Positions 62,558-64,000 of a stretch of 64,000 bases of DNA are shown here, piece after piece; the first letter of the stretch is position 1; every line of letters begins with the position of its first letter. Made by a program: the position numbers and the translations under genes. The notes below the pieces were generated by a model. The model ran no database searches. It saw only the letters and a list, made by a program, of their open reading frames with translations, and had not been told where the DNA came from. The DNA is from Utricularia gibba (lineage: Eukaryota > Streptophyta > Magnoliopsida > Lamiales > Lentibulariaceae): positions 2,542,001 through 2,606,000 of the forward strand of contig CM007992.1 in NCBI GenBank assembly GCA_002189035.1, written 5' to 3'.

Positions 62558-64000
62558 TCCCCTAGCACATTTTACATTGGATGTAAGGTATATTACACAA
62601 TCAATGCATATGCTGAGTATGATTCTAATGAAAACAAACTCTTGAGATCGAGAATAAAAAGCAAACCTTTTCGTTTTTGGAGAAGAAAGTAAGATATCTA
62701 TCTGCAGGTAACAGAAAAAACTGAATACAGTTTCCACTTGGGGTAGCTCAGCGCTTGCGTTGTGTAGCTGGCTTGAAGAAGAAGAAGAAGAATAATGGAG
62801 AGGTTGATACTTTTGATGATAACTATATGTAGGAAATCCCTGGTTACCCTTTCTTCCCAAACAGTCTACTGTATCATCAAAACCCAAAAAGGCTGTAAAA
62901 AGTGAGATTTCGAAATTCTCCTCTCATGCACAAAACTAGCAGCAGCAGGTGCAAGTCCGCTCATTCAACTCAACCCCACCATTCGTGAGAAGGCTATAGA
63001 ACAAAGGATGAAGGGACAGAGGGGGGAGAAATGTGATTTTGTATATTCACCTGCACAAGAAAAAATGCAACGCCCAAGGAACAGAAAAAACAGAACCTGA
63101 TCTGATTGCCACCAGACTCACTCTGTTTCTTTCTTATAAGGCTATGTGTCCATGGCTCATAATGACCAGTGGGTTCCATTCACAACCGTGGGATTTTGAA
63201 ACTATGGCATCCATGGAACAAAGTTACTGTTGAGAAGCAGGGCCAAAATGGTCCCCTCCCCCCGTGCAGATCTGTGGAAGGAGGGAGGTGGGTGTGAATC
63301 ATGGACCCGTCCTTTTTATTGCACGGGATTCAGTGAGAGGCAGAGCCACGATTGGAAAAATTGGTGGGTGGGTATGAAAAATACGTGATCCTGCAGATTC
63401 TTTCATTTCTGTTGCAGCTTTTTCAGCCTCCACGTCTCTCTCTATCTCTATCTCTTGTAGAGATCCACTTTTCAAGGTCATGTGCATGGCTACTACCCCA
63501 TGGTGAACGCAAGCAGAAAACAAATAAAAAAGATATGGTAAACAGGTATGACAGCAAAAGGAAAATGCTATAGTTATGGCTGCCTGAATGAAACAAGCAA
63601 GTTATGGCAAGTTGATGGAAATGAAAACTGTTTCACCAGCAGTGTACTTCAGTCTCTGCATCGCAATTCATTGAGTGAAGCGAGAAGGCATATTGTGAAA
63701 CAGGATAAAGACGCATAGATGGAGTTAATGCAAGGAACATGAGGAAGGTGGATGAATAGTAGCCATTCCAATGATGATGCAAGCAAAATTGGATCCGTGT
63801 CTGAGAGATCTTTGACGAACGTACATGCGCTCATCTCCATGCACAAGCAATTCCCATTTCTCCCCTCCCCTTCTGTCTTTGGTGAAAATGCTGCTATATG
63901 TAGATGTTGAGCTATCACCATCCCTCTGCACAGTGTTCAACACAATCATTTATAATTGTGCACAGTACCCACAATGGTATCTTTGCAATGCAACGCCATC
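62558..64000. promoter_or_regulatory. ATH1 leader and upstream region
   Basis: Contains the presumed ATH1 5' leader (62558-62900), which may include an intron, and its promoter. No other gene recognised on either strand up to the window end. Short frames such as 63649-63921 have no domain. Confidence 0.45.

Overview
The window is nuclear DNA of a flowering plant. It holds intron-rich genes of plant-specific families (two-domain fluoride exporter, plastid LACS9-type acyl-CoA synthetase, plastid ferrochelatase, NDL, the TALE homeobox gene ATH1) and nested plant transposons. Four copies of the plant telomere unit CCCTAAA lie inside one of the transposons. The species cannot be fixed from sequence alone.

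Layout. Positions 1 to 21,400 are almost entirely transposon-derived: a decayed minus-strand Ty3/gypsy element (405-6313), a solo LTR with an exact 5-bp duplication (8658-10111), and an 8.8-kb PIF/Harbinger element (10878-19697). The Harbinger element has matching termini, a CTA duplication, a Myb/SANT relic and a transposase relic, and has been invaded by three solo LTRs. A gene block follows: FEX (23143-24758, +) converges with a group-III ERF gene (25170-25733, -). A gag-like relic (about 27.5-28.6 kb) and AT-rich spacer lead to LACS9 (30487-33691, +), a TTC33-like TPR gene (34570-35797, +) and an LRX-like gene (37039-38402, -) carrying one frameshift. A second transposon block (39.8-52.4 kb) holds another Harbinger transposase split by a solo LTR of the same family as 8658-10111. 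It also holds a MULE transposase relic, a further LTR, and a minus-strand Ty1/copia element (46762-51705) that splits a Ulp1-type (C48) peptidase relic. A second gene block closes the window: ferrochelatase FC1 type (53383-55621, +), NDL/NDRG (57804-60219, +) and ATH1 (61019-62557, -).

The eight host genes are independent single-gene units with no operon or biosynthetic cluster. Several act in or near plastids by family knowledge (LACS9, ferrochelatase), but nothing here shows co-regulation. Exon boundaries were worked out by hand from GT-AG sites, reading phase and remembered family conservation. For FEX, LACS9, TTC33, FC1, NDL and ATH1 the phases close exactly and give proteins of 389, 695, 207, 467, 346 and 443 residues.

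No clearly undescribed system was found. The most informative observations are the nested Harbinger element, the MULE and Ulp1 relics interrupted by two later insertions, the frameshift in the LRX-like gene, and the telomere-type array inside the Ty3 element. Degenerate elements were read by eye, so identity estimates are rough.
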